Of a DNA stretch of 6,048 bases, positions 5,621 to 6,048 are shown one piece after another (positions within the stretch are counted from its first letter, which is position 1; each line of letters opens with the position of its first letter). The position numbers were made by a program, and so were the translations under genes. Source of the DNA: Pseudomonadota bacterium (GTDB lineage Bacteria; Pseudomonadota; Gammaproteobacteria; Burkholderiales; Rhodocyclaceae). The DNA lies in NCBI GenBank assembly GCA_009778425.1, contig WRJU01000132.1:1-6048 (forward strand), in the 5' to 3' direction. The notes under the pieces are model-generated. The model ran no database searches and had not been told where the DNA came from. It was given only the letters and a program-made list of their open reading frames with translations.

Positions 5621-6048
5621 ATGAGTTACTCGCTCGAAGGGCAACTTGCGCTGGTAACGGGCGCAATGCGCGGCATCGGCCGCGCGGTGGCGTTTGAACT
5701 TGGGCGGCAGGGAGCCACTGTGATCGGTACGGCTGTCACGGAGGCTGCCGCCGAAGAATTGACGCAAGCGTTTTCGGCTGCCGGGATAAAGGGCGTGGGA
5801 AGAGTGCTCGATGTCACCAAGGGCTCGGCCTGTGAGCAGGCCGTTGCGGAAATCGAAAAGGAATTCGGCACGATCGGCATCCTGGTCAACAATGCGGGCA
5901 TTACCCAGGACAACCTCGCCATGCGTATGAAAGACGAGGAATGGGATGCCGTCATCGATGTCAATCTCAAGGCGGTGTTCCGAATGTCGCGCCTGGTGAT
6001 GCGCGGCATGATGAAGGCGCGCGCGGGCCGCATCATCAACATTACTTC
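5621..6048 (+). CDS. fabG: 3-oxoacyl-ACP reductase, 3' end cut by window edge
   Basis: An open frame of 142 codons runs off the right edge. FabG reduces 3-oxoacyl-ACP to 3-hydroxyacyl-ACP with NADPH, the first reduction in each elongation cycle. It is a short-chain dehydrogenase/reductase with a Rossmann fold: ALVTGAMRGIGRAVA (10-24) is the cofactor glycine loop, LDVT (63-66) the adenine contact, ILVNNAGITQDNLAMRM (87-103) the NNAG motif, and VNLKAVF (114-120) carries the catalytic-tetrad Asn115. The Ser and Tyr-x-x-x-Lys lie beyond the window. Residue 16 is Met, where most FabG proteins have Ser (TGASRGIG). Two in-frame ATGs compete. ATG 5621 gives MSYSLEGQ, close to homologues; ATG 5615 adds two residues (Met-Asn), overlaps the fabD stop as ATGA and has GGGA at 5606-5609. 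I chose 5621 with modest certainty. Confidence 0.95.
   Translation, partial: MSYSLEGQLALVTGAMRGIGRAVAFELGRQGATVIGTAVTEAAAEELTQAFSAAGIKGVGRVLDVTKGSACEQAVAEIEKEFGTIGILVNNAGITQDNLAMRMKDEEWDAVIDVNLKAVFRMSRLVMRGMMKARAGRIINIT

Noticed and set aside
4742..5767. Two long minus-strand open frames antisense to fabD and the start of fabG
   Set aside because: Both are Ser/Ala/Arg- or His/Arg-rich shadows. The plus strand encodes FabD with GHSLGE and the catalytic His.
1..6048. A new defence, mobile or biosynthetic system
   Set aside because: All substantial coding stretches are accounted for by conserved housekeeping families in their usual order. I found no transposase, integrase, direct-repeat array, tRNA or composition break.

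Overview
The window is a piece of a bacterial chromosome, most likely from a betaproteobacterium. The predicted L32 is the cysteine-free proteobacterial form. The gene order (GNAT / methyltransferase / yceF divergent from yceD-rpmF-plsX-fabH-fabD-fabG) matches the conserved fatty-acid locus of beta- and gammaproteobacteria. The DNA is GC-rich and codes on both strands with very little intergenic space. The lineage is inferred from protein character and synteny only; I cannot name a genus.

Left part (1-1774). The 3' end of a GNAT-family N-acetyltransferase gene runs rightward off the left edge. It converges, with only 7 bases between stop codons, on a leftward two-gene unit. That unit is yceF (Maf-type nucleotide pyrophosphatase), followed by a short RsmI-like SAM-dependent methyltransferase joined to it by an ATGA stop/start overlap.

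Centre (1775-1836). A 62-base divergent intergenic region separates yceF from yceD. It holds a perfect TTGACA -35 box for the rightward operon, and the paired -10 lies so close to the yceD ATG that the transcript would be almost leaderless.

Right part (1837-6048). The rightward series is yceD (DUF177, linked to 23S rRNA accumulation), rpmF (ribosomal protein L32), plsX (acyl-ACP:phosphate acyltransferase), fabH (KAS III), fabD (malonyl-CoA:ACP transacylase) and the 5' part of fabG (3-oxoacyl-ACP reductase), cut by the right edge. The first two genes serve the ribosome. The rest make malonyl-ACP, start acyl chains, reduce them and divert finished acyl-ACP to phospholipid synthesis, so the locus links ribosome production to membrane lipid production. 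A hairpin plus seven Ts between rpmF and plsX looks like an intrinsic terminator or attenuator that could uncouple the two halves. A smaller hairpin with a T-rich tail lies between fabH and fabD.

I found no mobile element, CRISPR array, tRNA or rRNA, and no sign of a new defence or biosynthetic system. The window is a well-conserved housekeeping locus. The points worth a second look concern regulation (attenuator, near-leaderless yceD) and a few unusual residues (Met in the FabG cofactor loop, a second Cys beside the FabH nucleophile).
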